NCBI GenBank assembly: GCA_958295925.1
Contig: OY282384.1
Location: forward strand, 561,572 to 625,571
DNA from: an uncultured Acidimicrobiales bacterium
Lineage (GTDB): Bacteria; Actinomycetota; Acidimicrobiia; Acidimicrobiales; CATQHL01
Length of the DNA stretch: 64,000 nucleotides
Reading direction: 5' to 3'
The translations under genes were made by a program, and so were the position numbers. The notes under the pieces were generated by a model. It worked only from the letters and a program-made list of their open reading frames with translations, had not been told where the DNA came from and searched no databases. Below, one piece after another: positions 43,255 to 52,460 of the stretch (within the stretch, counting starts at the first letter, position 1; the number at the start of each line of letters is the position of its first letter).

Positions 43255-45007
43255 TAAGCGAACTGCCATCCATGTGCTGAACCAGCCGAGTCAGCGCAAC
43301 ATAGAAAAGAATAGCCATATTCAGTTCTTCAGAGGAGTCATTGATACGATCAACGTAGACAACCAGATGACGGCCCTCCCACCCCTTGAAGCTATGAACG
43401 GTAATAACCTTCATCTTCCCGTTCCCACCCCAGAACTGATGCTTCAACGGAACGGACTCTCGCTGACGTTCCACCGAATCATGATGATCTGAAAAAATAT
43501 GGCCAATCGCGAGTCCCGGCCAATACTCTTCCAAAGCCGAGACAAACCGATAACCATCCAGATGCTCGGGAATAAGCGACACAATATCCGAATAACCCGA
43601 GTCGTCAGCCAGCTTGTTCCACATACGACTGACCTCATCGACCATGAACGGAACCCAATCCCCACCAGAAGACAGCTGCACCCACCGCAAATCAAGAGGC
43701 TCAAAACCAGTCAGATAACCCTGGACCGGCACCGGTAGATCAACGTACTCACCCTGCATAAATTGCTCGGCGAAAGACTTCAGAGCCGGCAACAGCCGAT
43801 GATGACACCGGTAACTCCCGGAAAGCTTGCGCCAACCCCCCTTGAAGCCGGCCCCGCGCATATTGGACTCAGTCCAAGACCCAGCACGACGATACAAGTC
43901 CTGCGTGCGGTCGAAGACCAACATCATCTCACCGGAAGGGTTCCACAATTGGACCAACCGGTCCCACCAGGCCAACTCGAAGTCCTGACCCTCGTCCACC
44001 AGAATAGCGTCGAAGAACTCAAAATCCTCACCCGCATAAAGGTCAGGGTGAAAAGCCCAATGATGGAAATGGTCAAAAGTGAGACGGCGGAGCGCGGAAT
44101 AGTAACTCGAACTATTGCCTGCTGTCGACCGAAGATGACGCACCGCCAGATCATGAAGGTAATGTGACAAGGTGATATTGAAACCACAGACCAAGACCCG
44201 CTTCCCCTGAAGCGCCAAGCAAGCTGCCCTGGCCGAAAGAACGAGGCTCTTCCCAGAGCCAGCCGGACCACGAAGCCGCCACCGAACACCTGGAGCCACC
44301 GCGCCGTCGACCAGCTTCTTCTGCTGAGGACTAAAGACCAAGGGCTCCCGCTGGGCCGCGACGAAAGCCGGCTCCCGCAACCAACCACGCAAGAAACGAG
44401 CCAAGTCATCAGACATCAGCCCTCTACCCACGTTATACACCCGTGGATATACCGAGCGAAGAAAGCCGCCAGCTAAGGCATCCTCCCCTACAACCGGGTA
44501 GAGGCCACCAGGCTCTCCGTCATGAACAAAATGAGCACCCAAGTCAGACCAAGAGGATGAATCCCCACGGGTGAAGATAACCCCGGCAGTAATCAAGCCA
44601 TAGCCTGAAGTACCCCGTACCGCATTGGTGCAGATACGACTGATGAAAGACTTATATTCCCGAACCCGGTCAAAAGGGTTCTTATTCCCTTGAACCGCGA
44701 CATCAACGGTACCGCCAAGCCAACGATCCGGATAGCGACCCCAGAGCACCGGGTCATGACCAGGAACCCGACCGCGCTGGGGCCCCTTAGCATCATCCGC
44801 CCGCTTCTGATGAGTAACCCAGTAAGGAGTAGCAGGATTCCAGTCCTTGACCTCAAAAACACCGATACCAATATCCGGGTTCACCAACACAAAGTCAGGC
44901 TGCACCCCATTCATATGAGGTTGGACGTAGAGTTCCCAAGAAGGATCAAGATGATCAGCAAAGAAGTGAGCCACCTGTCGCTCACCAGCGGTAAGCGCAG
45001 GAACCAT
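43184..45007 (-). CDS. NERD-domain UvrD-like superfamily I helicase
   Basis: About 607 residues from ATG 45007, chosen because GGGAGGAG lies upstream; the frame extends 28 codons further without an SD. N-terminal NERD nuclease-related domain: VQPDFVLVNPDIGIGVFEVKDW contains the D...ExK pattern. LRGPAGSGKSLVLSARA is Walker A, DAILVDEGQDF is Walker B, and ITVHSFKGWEGRHLVVYVD with LFYVALTRL are the C-terminal UvrD motifs. Such NERD-helicases act on DNA and often sit in defence islands. Coding on the minus strand, it is G/T-rich in base use. Confidence 0.85.
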   Translation of the reverse strand: MVPALTAGERQVAHFFADHLDPSWELYVQPHMNGVQPDFVLVNPDIGIGVFEVKDWNPATPYWVTHQKRADDAKGPQRGRVPGHDPVLWGRYPDRWLGGTVDVAVQGNKNPFDRVREYKSFISRICTNAVRGTSGYGLITAGVIFTRGDSSSWSDLGAHFVHDGEPGGLYPVVGEDALAGGFLRSVYPRVYNVGRGLMSDDLARFLRGWLREPAFVAAQREPLVFSPQQKKLVDGAVAPGVRWRLRGPAGSGKSLVLSARAACLALQGKRVLVCGFNITLSHYLHDLAVRHLRSTAGNSSSYYSALRRLTFDHFHHWAFHPDLYAGEDFEFFDAILVDEGQDFELAWWDRLVQLWNPSGEMMLVFDRTQDLYRRAGSWTESNMRGAGFKGGWRKLSGSYRCHHRLLPALKSFAEQFMQGEYVDLPVPVQGYLTGFEPLDLRWVQLSSGGDWVPFMVDEVSRMWNKLADDSGYSDIVSLIPEHLDGYRFVSALEEYWPGLAIGHIFSDHHDSVERQRESVPLKHQFWGGNGKMKVITVHSFKGWEGRHLVVYVDRINDSSEELNMAILFYVALTRLVQHMDGSSLTIVSSCPELRDFGKEFFPDFVES

Positions 45008-45069
45008 GATGTCCCACTCCTCCCGAGGAGGACTAATGATACGAGGCGGCAAACAACACCCCCAGAGCT

Positions 45070-45366
45070 TCAGCCCGAAAGCCAGCGACAATAGGCAGAG
45101 AAAGAGGAATCACTCCCCCGAGGTCGATTGACCCACCAGAGGAACCAAAGCCACAGCAGCAGCGGCACCGCCACGAAGCTCAGCAGCACCAAGGGCACCG
45201 AGTAGAGAATCACATAGTAAGCCGCCGCGGCCCAGAGGAAACGAGCCGACACCGAACGATAACTCCCCGGCCCGCCGTACACCGGCCACCCACACCCGGC
45301 GCAGAAACGCTGCTCCGCGCCCAGAACGCCACCGCAACAGTGACAAAGCCTTCCAGCAATATCCAT
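45070..45366 (-). CDS. Zinc-ribbon plus two-helix membrane protein
   Basis: 98 residues from ATG 45366, with GGGGAG seven nt upstream. An N-terminal CHCCGG and FCAGCGW make a double-CxxC zinc ribbon. Two hydrophobic helices follow (FLWAAAAYYVILYSVPLVLL and VAVPLLLWLWFLWWV). The gene lies 62 nt upstream of the helicase on the same strand, so the two likely share a transcript. It repeats the zinc-plus-membrane theme of this window with an ordinary zinc ribbon. Confidence 0.7.
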   Translation of the reverse strand: MDIAGRLCHCCGGVLGAEQRFCAGCGWPVYGGPGSYRSVSARFLWAAAAYYVILYSVPLVLLSFVAVPLLLWLWFLWWVNRPRGSDSSFSAYCRWLSG

Positions 45367-45502
45367 CAAAGACTCCCCTAAGCCAAGAACTATCTCAATT
45401 AGGATAAACGCCGCCGGCGGACCACCGATTTTCCTGCGCAGCCTCCCGGGTTCAGGCCGAGCATCCCAGCCCCTGGCATTGCCAAAGGCTGCCCCGAGAG
45501 CA

Positions 45503-45508
45503 TAAAAT
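45503..45508 (+). promoter_or_regulatory. -10-like TAAAAT
   Basis: TAAAAT 32 nt before the ATG at 45540, in the divergent gap between the zinc-ribbon membrane gene and the small-gene cluster. No clear -35. Confidence 0.35.
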
Positions 45509-45539
45509 AACCAAGCCAGGGTACGAAAGAGGAAGACGC

Positions 45540-45914
45540 ATGCCGCCTGCGGAAGACCTATATCAAGACTTCTACGCCGCCGGACAGAAACGAACAGTAG
45601 GCCGAAGATTCCTGAGAGTAAAAGCCGACGACCGGCCCGAAGTCACCATTGCAAGAATGATCCATACTCTGGAACACCCGACCGTCACCGGAGTCACCAA
45701 GTACCGCGGCGGCAAAGACCCGGACAACACCGGAATCTCCTACTGGAGCCGTTTCGAAATCGACGGAAAAGAACGAGTCTTCCACGTAGTAACCAACGCG
45801 GAAGCAGACCTGATCCAAACCGCCCACTTCAACCGAGACGCCCTGGAGGCGCTGCAGAAGAACAAACCCGAATGGTTCGACCGCCACTGCGAAAACGTCC
45901 CCACCTGGCACTGA
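45540..45914 (+). CDS. Small protein, possibly RelE/BECR-fold RNase-like
   Basis: 124 residues. IARMIHTLEHPTVTGVTKYRGG, ISYWSRFEIDGKERVFHVVTN and DLIQTAHFNRDAL give a helix-strand pattern with a late I(Q)TAH segment seen in phage-type barnase/EndoU/ColE5/RelE-like nucleases. Fold and activity are inference. It heads a run of three small genes before a GmrSD-type gene, a typical place for a toxin. Confidence 0.4.
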   Translation: MPPAEDLYQDFYAAGQKRTVGRRFLRVKADDRPEVTIARMIHTLEHPTVTGVTKYRGGKDPDNTGISYWSRFEIDGKERVFHVVTNAEADLIQTAHFNRDALEALQKNKPEWFDRHCENVPTWH

Positions 45915-45931
45915 TCCCAGAGAGGAGAGAA

Positions 45932-46378
45932 ATGAACGAGGAACAGGAAGTTTACGTATCCGACTACGGCCACGAGACCGACGACATCTGGATCTGGACC
46001 AACCAAGCCCACCACCCCGAGGACGAGACCACCGAGCTGCAGGACGAGAACGGCCACGTTCTGTCCTGGGATCCCCACACCCTGGCGCCTAAAAACCTGG
46101 AGATCCTGCTCTCCTACAGCGCCTACGTCCCCCTCTGCCCAGAGAAAGGGTACGACCCCGTAACCGACACCCAGACCTTCGGCTGGTCGAAGAAGCCAAC
46201 TGACCGCACCAGCAGCTACGGACAACTCACCGTCGATTGGGAAAAGGACGAAGACGGAGACTTCAATCCCCTCAGAGTCAAACTCGGCAACGCCAAAGAG
46301 TTGCTGGGCAAGGTAGCGGAAGAGGCAGAAGCCGCAGTCACAGCGGCGAGGGAAGAGAGAGAAAAAGTTCCAGCTTAG
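45932..46378 (+). CDS. Acidic hypothetical protein, 148 aa
   Basis: ATG 45932 with SD GAGAGGAGAG. Contains IWIWTNQAHHPEDE, a YSAYVPLCPEKGYDPVTDTQ segment and a helical Ala/Glu-rich C-terminus. Starts 17 nt after the preceding gene. High acidic content could suit a partner for the basic protein upstream. No family recognised. Confidence 0.6.
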   Translation: MNEEQEVYVSDYGHETDDIWIWTNQAHHPEDETTELQDENGHVLSWDPHTLAPKNLEILLSYSAYVPLCPEKGYDPVTDTQTFGWSKKPTDRTSSYGQLTVDWEKDEDGDFNPLRVKLGNAKELLGKVAEEAEAAVTAAREEREKVPA

Positions 46379-46397
46379 ACGACAAGCGGAGTGAAAC

Positions 46398-46844
46398 ATG
46401 CCCACAACCAATCAGGACACCCCGAACCGACAACCAGAGCCGACACCGGAAGACAACCAGCGCTGCTTGCAAGACTTAAAGAACCTGAAAGACGGCTGGG
46501 CCAACGGCGTGCAACACGCCAGCCGCTGGCACGAGGAATTCGGCAAAGCGCCCAGCCACGAAGGGCTGGACTGGCTGAGCACCCAGCTGACGAAATACTA
46601 CGGCAACGGAGCTCCCAGCCCCCACATCTACCCCACGCCGGAGGGAGGAATATCGCTGGAATGGTCCCTAGGCCCAAATTCAGCCAGCCTGGAAGTAGAC
46701 CTCACAACAGGACTGGGCGAATGGCGCTGCCTGAACCGCGACACCGGCGAATCGGAAGAGCGGGAATTATCCCTGAACCTTCCGGAATCATGGAGTTGGC
46801 TGGAAGGCGAAACGCGCCGCCTGAAGACCAGCCACCCGGCATAA
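46398..46844 (+). CDS. Conserved hypothetical protein with IYPTPEGGISLEW motif
   Basis: 148 residues. LKNLKDGWANGVQHA, then HIYPTPEGGISLEWS and ASLEVDLTTGLGEW are the hallmarks of a small family, known from many bacteria, often beside toxin-like or restriction genes. Biochemical role unknown. Twenty nt after the previous stop, so likely in one operon with it. Confidence 0.65.
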   Translation: MPTTNQDTPNRQPEPTPEDNQRCLQDLKNLKDGWANGVQHASRWHEEFGKAPSHEGLDWLSTQLTKYYGNGAPSPHIYPTPEGGISLEWSLGPNSASLEVDLTTGLGEWRCLNRDTGESEERELSLNLPESWSWLEGETRRLKTSHPA

Positions 46845-46869
46845 GCCCCCACCCACCGCACCGCCCTGC

Positions 46870-46875
46870 TAAAAT
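46870..46875 (+). promoter_or_regulatory. -10-like TAAAAT before the GmrSD gene
   Basis: TAAAAT 40 nt before ATG 46915, with SD GCAGGAG between. Gives the restriction gene its own promoter. Confidence 0.35.
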
Positions 46876-46914
46876 AAAGGCAACCCCCAAAGCCGAACAG
46901 CAGGAGACCGCGCA

Positions 46915-48675
46915 ATGACCACCACCCCGCTCCAGGACTCCACCTTCTCCGCCTGCGAAATATCCCTACTCAAACTCTTCAGCGACGACTACCAACTGGA
47001 GCTGCCCCGCTACCAGCGCCCCTACGCCTGGGACAAGGACAACGCCCGGGAACTCTACGAAGACCTCACCGCCGCCATGAAGAACGACGCCGAGGAGAAC
47101 TACTTCCTCGGCAGCATCGTCCTGACCAAGAAAGCCGGCGACCGGAATAGCGAGAAAAACAAATTCGCCATCGTCGACGGCCAGCAGCGGCTGACCACGC
47201 TGACCATACTGTTCTGCGTATTACGAGAATTAGCCGAGCAGGAGGACGACAAGCAGAACCTGGACCAGTTCGTCCGCGAAAGCGCCAACCGCTACGCCGG
47301 CACCAAGAACCAGTTCCGCCTGGAGCTTAGACACCAGGACAACCCCACCTTCCAGCAGAAGATACTGCTCCCCGGCCAGCTCCACGGCTTCCTCGAACAG
47401 AACCCCAACACCCTCAACGAAAGCCTGTCGCTGATACAGCAGAACGCCCAGTACCTGATGAAGGAACTGAGCCAAGCCAGCAGCGGCACCCGGGACGACC
47501 TGACCACCTTCCTGATCCAGAAGCGCTACATGGTAGTGGTGACCGCCGCCAGCCAAGAGTCGGCCCACCGAATCTTTTCAGTCATGAACACCCGCGGCAA
47601 GGACCTGTCCCCCACCGACATCCTCAAGGCCGACGTCCTGGACCGCATCCACGAAGCCCACCAGGAATTCTTCATGACCCGCTGGGAGGAAATCGAAGAG
47701 TCCCTGACCCGGGACCACTTCACGGAGCTCTTCCGGCACATCTATACCATCAAGAAACGGCAGAAGCCGGGCCGATCCCTGAACGAAGGATTCCTCACGG
47801 ACATCCTGAAGCAGAAGGCAAGCGAACCGAACTACCAGCAGGGCGACGACTTCATCGAAGATACCCTGGAACCCTACGCCACCGCCTACAAGTCGATACT
47901 GGAGAAGAACTTCCAAGGGCCAAGCAAACAGACCGACCAGGACCGGCAGATCAACCAGTGCCTGCACAGCCTGCAAAAGGTCACCAGCCGGAACTACTAC
48001 TGGGTCGCCCCCGCCCTGGAGTTCATCCGCAGGTTCGAACAGAACGGCCCCGCCCTCTCGCAGCTGCTGAAAGACCTGGAAAGAATAACCTACGGCATGC
48101 TCTTCCTACCCCTGCTACGGGACAGCCGCCGCCCCCGCTACGACCAAATCCTGGCCGCATTGGAGAACACGCCGGACGACCAGCCGGAGCAGCTCCTGCA
48201 AGAGGACAGCCCGCTGCAACTCACGCCGACCGAGCAAAGAGACATCCTGAACAAGCTAGAAGAGCCGCTGACCTTCCTGGGCACCGAGTTGAAAAGAGAG
48301 ATACTCCTGAAGCTGGACGGCCTGCTCACCGAGGCCGGCGCCACCTATCAGCGCAACACCATCACGGTGGAGCACGTCCTGCCCCAGAAGCCAGGGCCCG
48401 ACTCCGAATGGCTGCGGAACTTCACCCCCGAAGAACGCGAAGCCTGGACCGACCGCCTGGCCAACCTGGTACTCCTGTCCCGTTCCAAGAACGCCAGCGC
48501 CCAGAACTACGACTTCGAAGAGAAGAAGACCAAGTACTTCGACACCAAACAGCAGCCACCCTTCGCCCTCACCACCCAGGTGATCCGAGAGCAAGAATGG
48601 ACTCCCCAGGTCCTGGAGAAAAGGCAACGAGAACTGATCAGCCTACTGGCCAGCGAATGGCGGCTGGCAAAGTAG
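46915..48675 (+). CDS. GmrSD-type DUF262/DUF1524 restriction protein, 586 aa
   Basis: DUF262 at the N-terminus: LPRYQRPYAWDKDNARELYED, then FAIVDGQQRLTTLTILFCVL, the (D)GQQR nucleotide-hydrolysis signature. RIFSVMNTRGKDLSPTDILKADV follows. The C-terminal DUF1524 has TVEHVLPQKPG with the His of a His-Me finger nuclease, then WTDRLANLVLLSRSKNASA. Single-chain fusions of GmrS and GmrD target modified phage DNA (type IV restriction). Length fits the family. A perfect 9-bp hairpin follows the stop. Confidence 0.88.
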   Translation: MTTTPLQDSTFSACEISLLKLFSDDYQLELPRYQRPYAWDKDNARELYEDLTAAMKNDAEENYFLGSIVLTKKAGDRNSEKNKFAIVDGQQRLTTLTILFCVLRELAEQEDDKQNLDQFVRESANRYAGTKNQFRLELRHQDNPTFQQKILLPGQLHGFLEQNPNTLNESLSLIQQNAQYLMKELSQASSGTRDDLTTFLIQKRYMVVVTAASQESAHRIFSVMNTRGKDLSPTDILKADVLDRIHEAHQEFFMTRWEEIEESLTRDHFTELFRHIYTIKKRQKPGRSLNEGFLTDILKQKASEPNYQQGDDFIEDTLEPYATAYKSILEKNFQGPSKQTDQDRQINQCLHSLQKVTSRNYYWVAPALEFIRRFEQNGPALSQLLKDLERITYGMLFLPLLRDSRRPRYDQILAALENTPDDQPEQLLQEDSPLQLTPTEQRDILNKLEEPLTFLGTELKREILLKLDGLLTEAGATYQRNTITVEHVLPQKPGPDSEWLRNFTPEEREAWTDRLANLVLLSRSKNASAQNYDFEEKKTKYFDTKQQPPFALTTQVIREQEWTPQVLEKRQRELISLLASEWRLAK

Positions 48676-48682
48676 AAAACCG

Positions 48683-48705
48683 GCCGGCGACCAACAGTCG
48701 CCGGC
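48683..48705 (+). terminator. 9-bp hairpin after the GmrSD gene
   Basis: GCCGGCGAC/GTCGCCGGC with loop CAACA, seven nt after the stop codon. No T-run. A second 9-bp hairpin (CGCCCGGGC/GCCCGGGCG) at 48726-48750 is followed at once by TATGATTTTA, which contains a -10-like TATGAT. Confidence 0.55.
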
Positions 48706-48794
48706 AGCGGACGACGCAGCGACCACGCCCGGGCCCACCCAGCCCGGGCGTATGATTTTACTGCAAGCAGCAGACCGCAGACGGACAATTTCCA

Positions 48795-48809
48795 CCCCCC
48801 CCCCCCCCC
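48795..48809 (+). repeat. Homopolymer of 15 C
   Basis: An uninterrupted run of 15 C in the 292-nt gap between the GmrSD gene and the next gene. It lies between the TATGAT box at 48751 and the ATG at 48968, so length changes would alter the leader. It is also a likely site of sequencing error. Confidence 0.9.
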
Positions 48810-48967
48810 AATTTCACTCCATACACCGATCAGCGCCCCTCCGGAAAGACCAGTCCGCTACAAAAAGGCCTCCCCTCCCCCAACAATAAGGCCAAGCCCC
48901 AATTTTAACCCCGAGCCGAACCCGCACCTCAGCCAGCAGACACACCTACAGAGAGGGAGGCCAAACC

Positions 48968-49855
48968 ATGGCAACTGAGTTCCGAGAAAGGGCCTTAATG
49001 ACCGAAGACGGATATGACGACGACGACAGCGGTGCGCTCCTGCTGCTCAGCAGAGTCGACGACAAGGCCGAAGGCGAAGTCGAGGAAGCCGTCGACGCCG
49101 AAGAGAAAGCCTACACCGACCAAACCGTACGCGAGTCGACAGGGACCCTCGAAGCTTTGAAAACCAGGAACAACCTGGAAGGCATGACCAGCGACCGAAA
49201 ACAAGCAGAAGGAAACCTGGAACCGAACGAGCCCAACCCAGACTGGCACCACCGCCTCACCGCGGCCACCGACCAATTTATGGACTACCTTATCCAAGAC
49301 GCCGGCAACGGCGAAGGCCTGACCAACCAGGAAAGAGTCGCTCACGCGATCAACTGCGTGAAGCTTGCGGGCAACCTGGTAAACCGGGAGGATGGAAAGT
49401 CCACCTTCCTCAGCGAATACATGCCAGTGCGCGAGGAATTCATGGACAGCTTCCACGTAGCAATGCGCACCGGCATGCGCGGACTAGCCGAGAAGGTCGG
49501 CTTCACCCCGGAAGAAGTGAGCAACGCCGGCTTCGACGACCTAATCGAGGAGGCCAGGACCACCTGGGTAGAAGGAAAGGAAGGACGCTTCAGCGTCGAG
49601 GGTCTCTCCAGGACAATGAACGAACTGGAAGCTATGGACAGCGGAGTGGACCACATGAACCACCTGACCCCGGAGGACCAACAGGTCTTCCACGTCATGG
49701 TGGGCGCCGCCAGGGACGCCACCGAAGACTTACGGATGTACGTGAACACCGGCGCGATCTATCCGGAGCACACCTACGAACTACTGAAAGAGAGCATCGC
49801 CCTCCGCCAGCTAGTCAGCAACCACGTCACCGGCAAGTGGAACGCGGGCGACTAA
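48968..49855 (+). CDS. Helical acidic protein, four-copy family, member 1
   Basis: 295 residues, SD GAGAGGGAGG. An acidic N-terminus (DDDDSGALLLLSRVDD) leads to a helical core. GFTPEEVSNAGFDDLIEEAR, GRFSVEGLSRTMNELE, HLTPEDQQVFHVMVGAARDA and LVSNHVTGKWN correspond to segments in the three genes downstream. No membrane helix or catalytic motif. Function unknown; the repeated terminal NH(V/I)xGxWN motif marks the family. Confidence 0.72.
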   Translation: MATEFRERALMTEDGYDDDDSGALLLLSRVDDKAEGEVEEAVDAEEKAYTDQTVRESTGTLEALKTRNNLEGMTSDRKQAEGNLEPNEPNPDWHHRLTAATDQFMDYLIQDAGNGEGLTNQERVAHAINCVKLAGNLVNREDGKSTFLSEYMPVREEFMDSFHVAMRTGMRGLAEKVGFTPEEVSNAGFDDLIEEARTTWVEGKEGRFSVEGLSRTMNELEAMDSGVDHMNHLTPEDQQVFHVMVGAARDATEDLRMYVNTGAIYPEHTYELLKESIALRQLVSNHVTGKWNAGD

Positions 49856-50158
49856 ACAACGAGCCCCACAAGGCAGACAAACCCAGAACCCAAGGTCCAC
49901 CAACCAGCGCCCAGCGATGCCGCAGAAACATCCTGGGCGCTGCCTCATGAACGTCCTGAACCCCCACACACTCTACCATTTCTACCACCCCGTCGCTACT
50001 GCCACTGACAGCCCCGCCAACCAGCGCGACACCCGCCCCGCATGCCACCGCAGAGAACTCAACTGCCCACCCCGCATAAAATGAACCAGAATAGGCCGGC
50101 CAATCAAAACAGCCCAGGCCCAAGAAGAAAAGACCCAGCTCCCCAGCAGGAGGCGCCC
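49856..50158. other. Intergenic, TAAAAT box only
   Basis: A TAAAAT -10-like hexamer at 50077-50082 is the only signal. An in-frame ATG at 50081 overlaps it and so is an unlikely start for the next gene. No hairpin or repeat of note. Confidence 0.45.
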
Positions 50159-51259
50159 ATGTCCAACGAATTCAAGAACAGTTACAACGACCCCTACTTG
50201 GGCGAACCCGAAGCCGATGGGGAAACCACCAGCGCCGCCGGCGAGAACCACCAAGCAGACGGAATACTAAACGCCGCCGAAGCCGACGACGGCCGCGACA
50301 GCAAAGCCGACCTGGAGGGCCGGACGGAACACCGCATGGACGACCGGGACGAAAGCACCCGGGACACCGCCGTCGCCATCATGAACAGCCTGCTGGAAGA
50401 ATACAAACGCAACCAGGCCGAAGACCGCGCCATGCGGGAGCACCTGGACAGCCCCTACGTCTACACCGACGTACCACGCAGCGAATACGCCGCCCAGGAA
50501 GTCATCGACGTCTACAACGAAATAACGGAGCAGATAGTCCAAAACCTGATGCACCACACCGGCTTCAACCCGGGCAGCTATACCGGAGAGCAATACACCC
50601 AATGGACCCAGCAGGAGATGGCCGCCGCCCAGAAACTCACCAACCCAGGAAACCACAACCTGATCTACCAGTCCTCAACCGACGTCTACAGCCAGGGATT
50701 CCAAGAGAACAACCAAGAGAACAACGAGGAAGAGCAAACCATCCACAACCTGGGCCGACTCTTCGCCTATAACGAAATACAAGCGACCGACCTGACCCCC
50801 AAAGGCTTAGAACGAGCCTTCGCCGAGGCCCAGGCCACCTGGACGGCCGAGCCGACGGAAGCCATGAGCTGGAACTCAACGAAACGGTTCGGCCACGAAT
50901 GGCTCAACGAGAACAAAATCGTGCTGGACGAATTCATCGACCTGGTCTACGACTCGAAGACCCTGACCTACCCCCAACGCTTCACCCTGGTGGAGATGAC
51001 CCGGGAGGCCCAGAAAGCCAACAAAGCCCTCAAAGAGTGCTTGAATAACCGAGACCCGGACAATCCCGACCCGGAACACGAACGGGAACTGCTGATCCAC
51101 GCCCTGGCCACCCAGTACTTCGTCTACGGCCACGCCACCGGCCAATGGAACTACAACGTCCCCAGCACCAGGCATTCCCAAGACATCAAGCACTTCGTGC
51201 AGGACCACCAACACCGGTACCAACAGCAGCACCAACGAGAAAGCAGCCAGGCCGCCTGA
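50159..51259 (+). CDS. Helical acidic protein, four-copy family, member 2
   Basis: 366 residues from ATG 50159, with SD AGCAGGAGG. N-terminal acidic disorder, then DTAVAIMNSLLEEYK, HTGFNPGSYTGEQYTQWTQQ, DLTPKGLERAFAEAQATW, LTYPQRFTLVEMTREAQKA and FVYGHATGQWNYNVPS. The block from GLERAF to the end matches members 3 and 4. A 12-nt DNA repeat (50703-50726) encodes QENN twice. Confidence 0.72.
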   Translation: MSNEFKNSYNDPYLGEPEADGETTSAAGENHQADGILNAAEADDGRDSKADLEGRTEHRMDDRDESTRDTAVAIMNSLLEEYKRNQAEDRAMREHLDSPYVYTDVPRSEYAAQEVIDVYNEITEQIVQNLMHHTGFNPGSYTGEQYTQWTQQEMAAAQKLTNPGNHNLIYQSSTDVYSQGFQENNQENNEEEQTIHNLGRLFAYNEIQATDLTPKGLERAFAEAQATWTAEPTEAMSWNSTKRFGHEWLNENKIVLDEFIDLVYDSKTLTYPQRFTLVEMTREAQKANKALKECLNNRDPDNPDPEHERELLIHALATQYFVYGHATGQWNYNVPSTRHSQDIKHFVQDHQHRYQQQHQRESSQAA

Positions 51260-51375
51260 ACCCCCGGACCACCGGTTGCCACGAAAATCACCGGAGACTC
51301 ACCGAAGACCACCCGGCGACTACCCGGAGAGTCAACAACAGGGCTGCCAACAGCCAGAAAAGGAGTTAACCAACC

Positions 51376-52386
51376 ATGTCCAACGAATACAACGACAACT
51401 ACCGGGACCGCCGGGCGGAAGAGCAAGAATTAGGAGACGAGAACCAGACCGAAGCCAGCACCCAAGACAGAACCGAAGCCAAGGTCCTCGAGGCCGTAGA
51501 AGACACCGACGAAGAAAAGGCCCTACAGGCCAAGAACGAGCCGACCAAGGAGAAGACGGTAGACATCCTCCGCAGCCTGAGCCAAGCCTACTGGACAGAA
51601 GCCTACCAGGCTCGCGGCGGCGCGGAGGGCAAGGACACCACGATCCCCAGCAACGAATACGCCGCCGACAGCATTATCCTGGAGCATTGCTTCAGCAACC
51701 GGGACATGACCAGCCAGATAACCGAGTTCATCGCCTTCGAAAGCAAAAGGACCGAACCCGACGAATACGCCCAAGCCTGCTACCGCAACATCAGCCTGGT
51801 CCACAAGCTGGGCGACGCCACCAACGGCAGCAATATCTTCCACACCGAGCACCAAAACGAGAGCCAAGCAGCCGGACCGAACGACTTCGCCGCCAACGAA
51901 GGAGAAGCCCGGAAGCTGCAAGGCCTGATCGAAGGCCTGGGCTACACCAACGAACAGACCAGCGCCGCCGGCCTGCAGCAACTATTCGAGGACGCCAAGC
52001 TCAGATGGAAGAACGACGCCAACGGTCCCTTCAGCATGGGATGGCTAGAACAGAAGAAGTGGCTGGCCGAGAACATCGTCGAAGAGTGCCACAACTTCGA
52101 GACACTGAACCCCGAACAGCAATTCGCCCTAGGCTGGATGGCCCACGGCGTAATCGGCGCCATCGACTCCCTCCAACGGGAATTAACCGGCCACGGTACA
52201 CCCAGCCGGAACCCGGACGTCGACCCCCGGCAGACCCTCCTGGAGCACGTGGTAGCCAACGAACAATTCCTGGTCAACCACATCCAGGGCAACTGGAACT
52301 ACCAGGTACCCGCCACCCCCTGGCAGATGGCCGTGGGCGGCTACGCCCAGCAGGAACTGAACCGGGCCACCGCAGCCAGCGAATAA
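51376..52386 (+). CDS. Helical acidic protein, four-copy family, member 3
   Basis: 336 residues, SD AAAAGGAG. The N-terminal motif MSNEYNDNYRDR recalls MSNEFKNSYNDP of member 2. GLGYTNEQTSAAGLQQLFED, GPFSMGWLEQKKWLAENI, LNPEQQFALGWMAHGVIGA and QFLVNHIQGNWNYQVP define the shared C-terminal half. A loop after the HGVIGA helix carries a Pro/Asn-rich insert. No catalytic motif. Confidence 0.72.
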   Translation: MSNEYNDNYRDRRAEEQELGDENQTEASTQDRTEAKVLEAVEDTDEEKALQAKNEPTKEKTVDILRSLSQAYWTEAYQARGGAEGKDTTIPSNEYAADSIILEHCFSNRDMTSQITEFIAFESKRTEPDEYAQACYRNISLVHKLGDATNGSNIFHTEHQNESQAAGPNDFAANEGEARKLQGLIEGLGYTNEQTSAAGLQQLFEDAKLRWKNDANGPFSMGWLEQKKWLAENIVEECHNFETLNPEQQFALGWMAHGVIGAIDSLQRELTGHGTPSRNPDVDPRQTLLEHVVANEQFLVNHIQGNWNYQVPATPWQMAVGGYAQQELNRATAASE

Positions 52387-52460
52387 ACCAGCCAACGGCG
52401 CGAGAAGCGTCCAAAGACAAAGAAAAAGCAAGACTCACCAGGTGAGTAAGGAGAACGACC

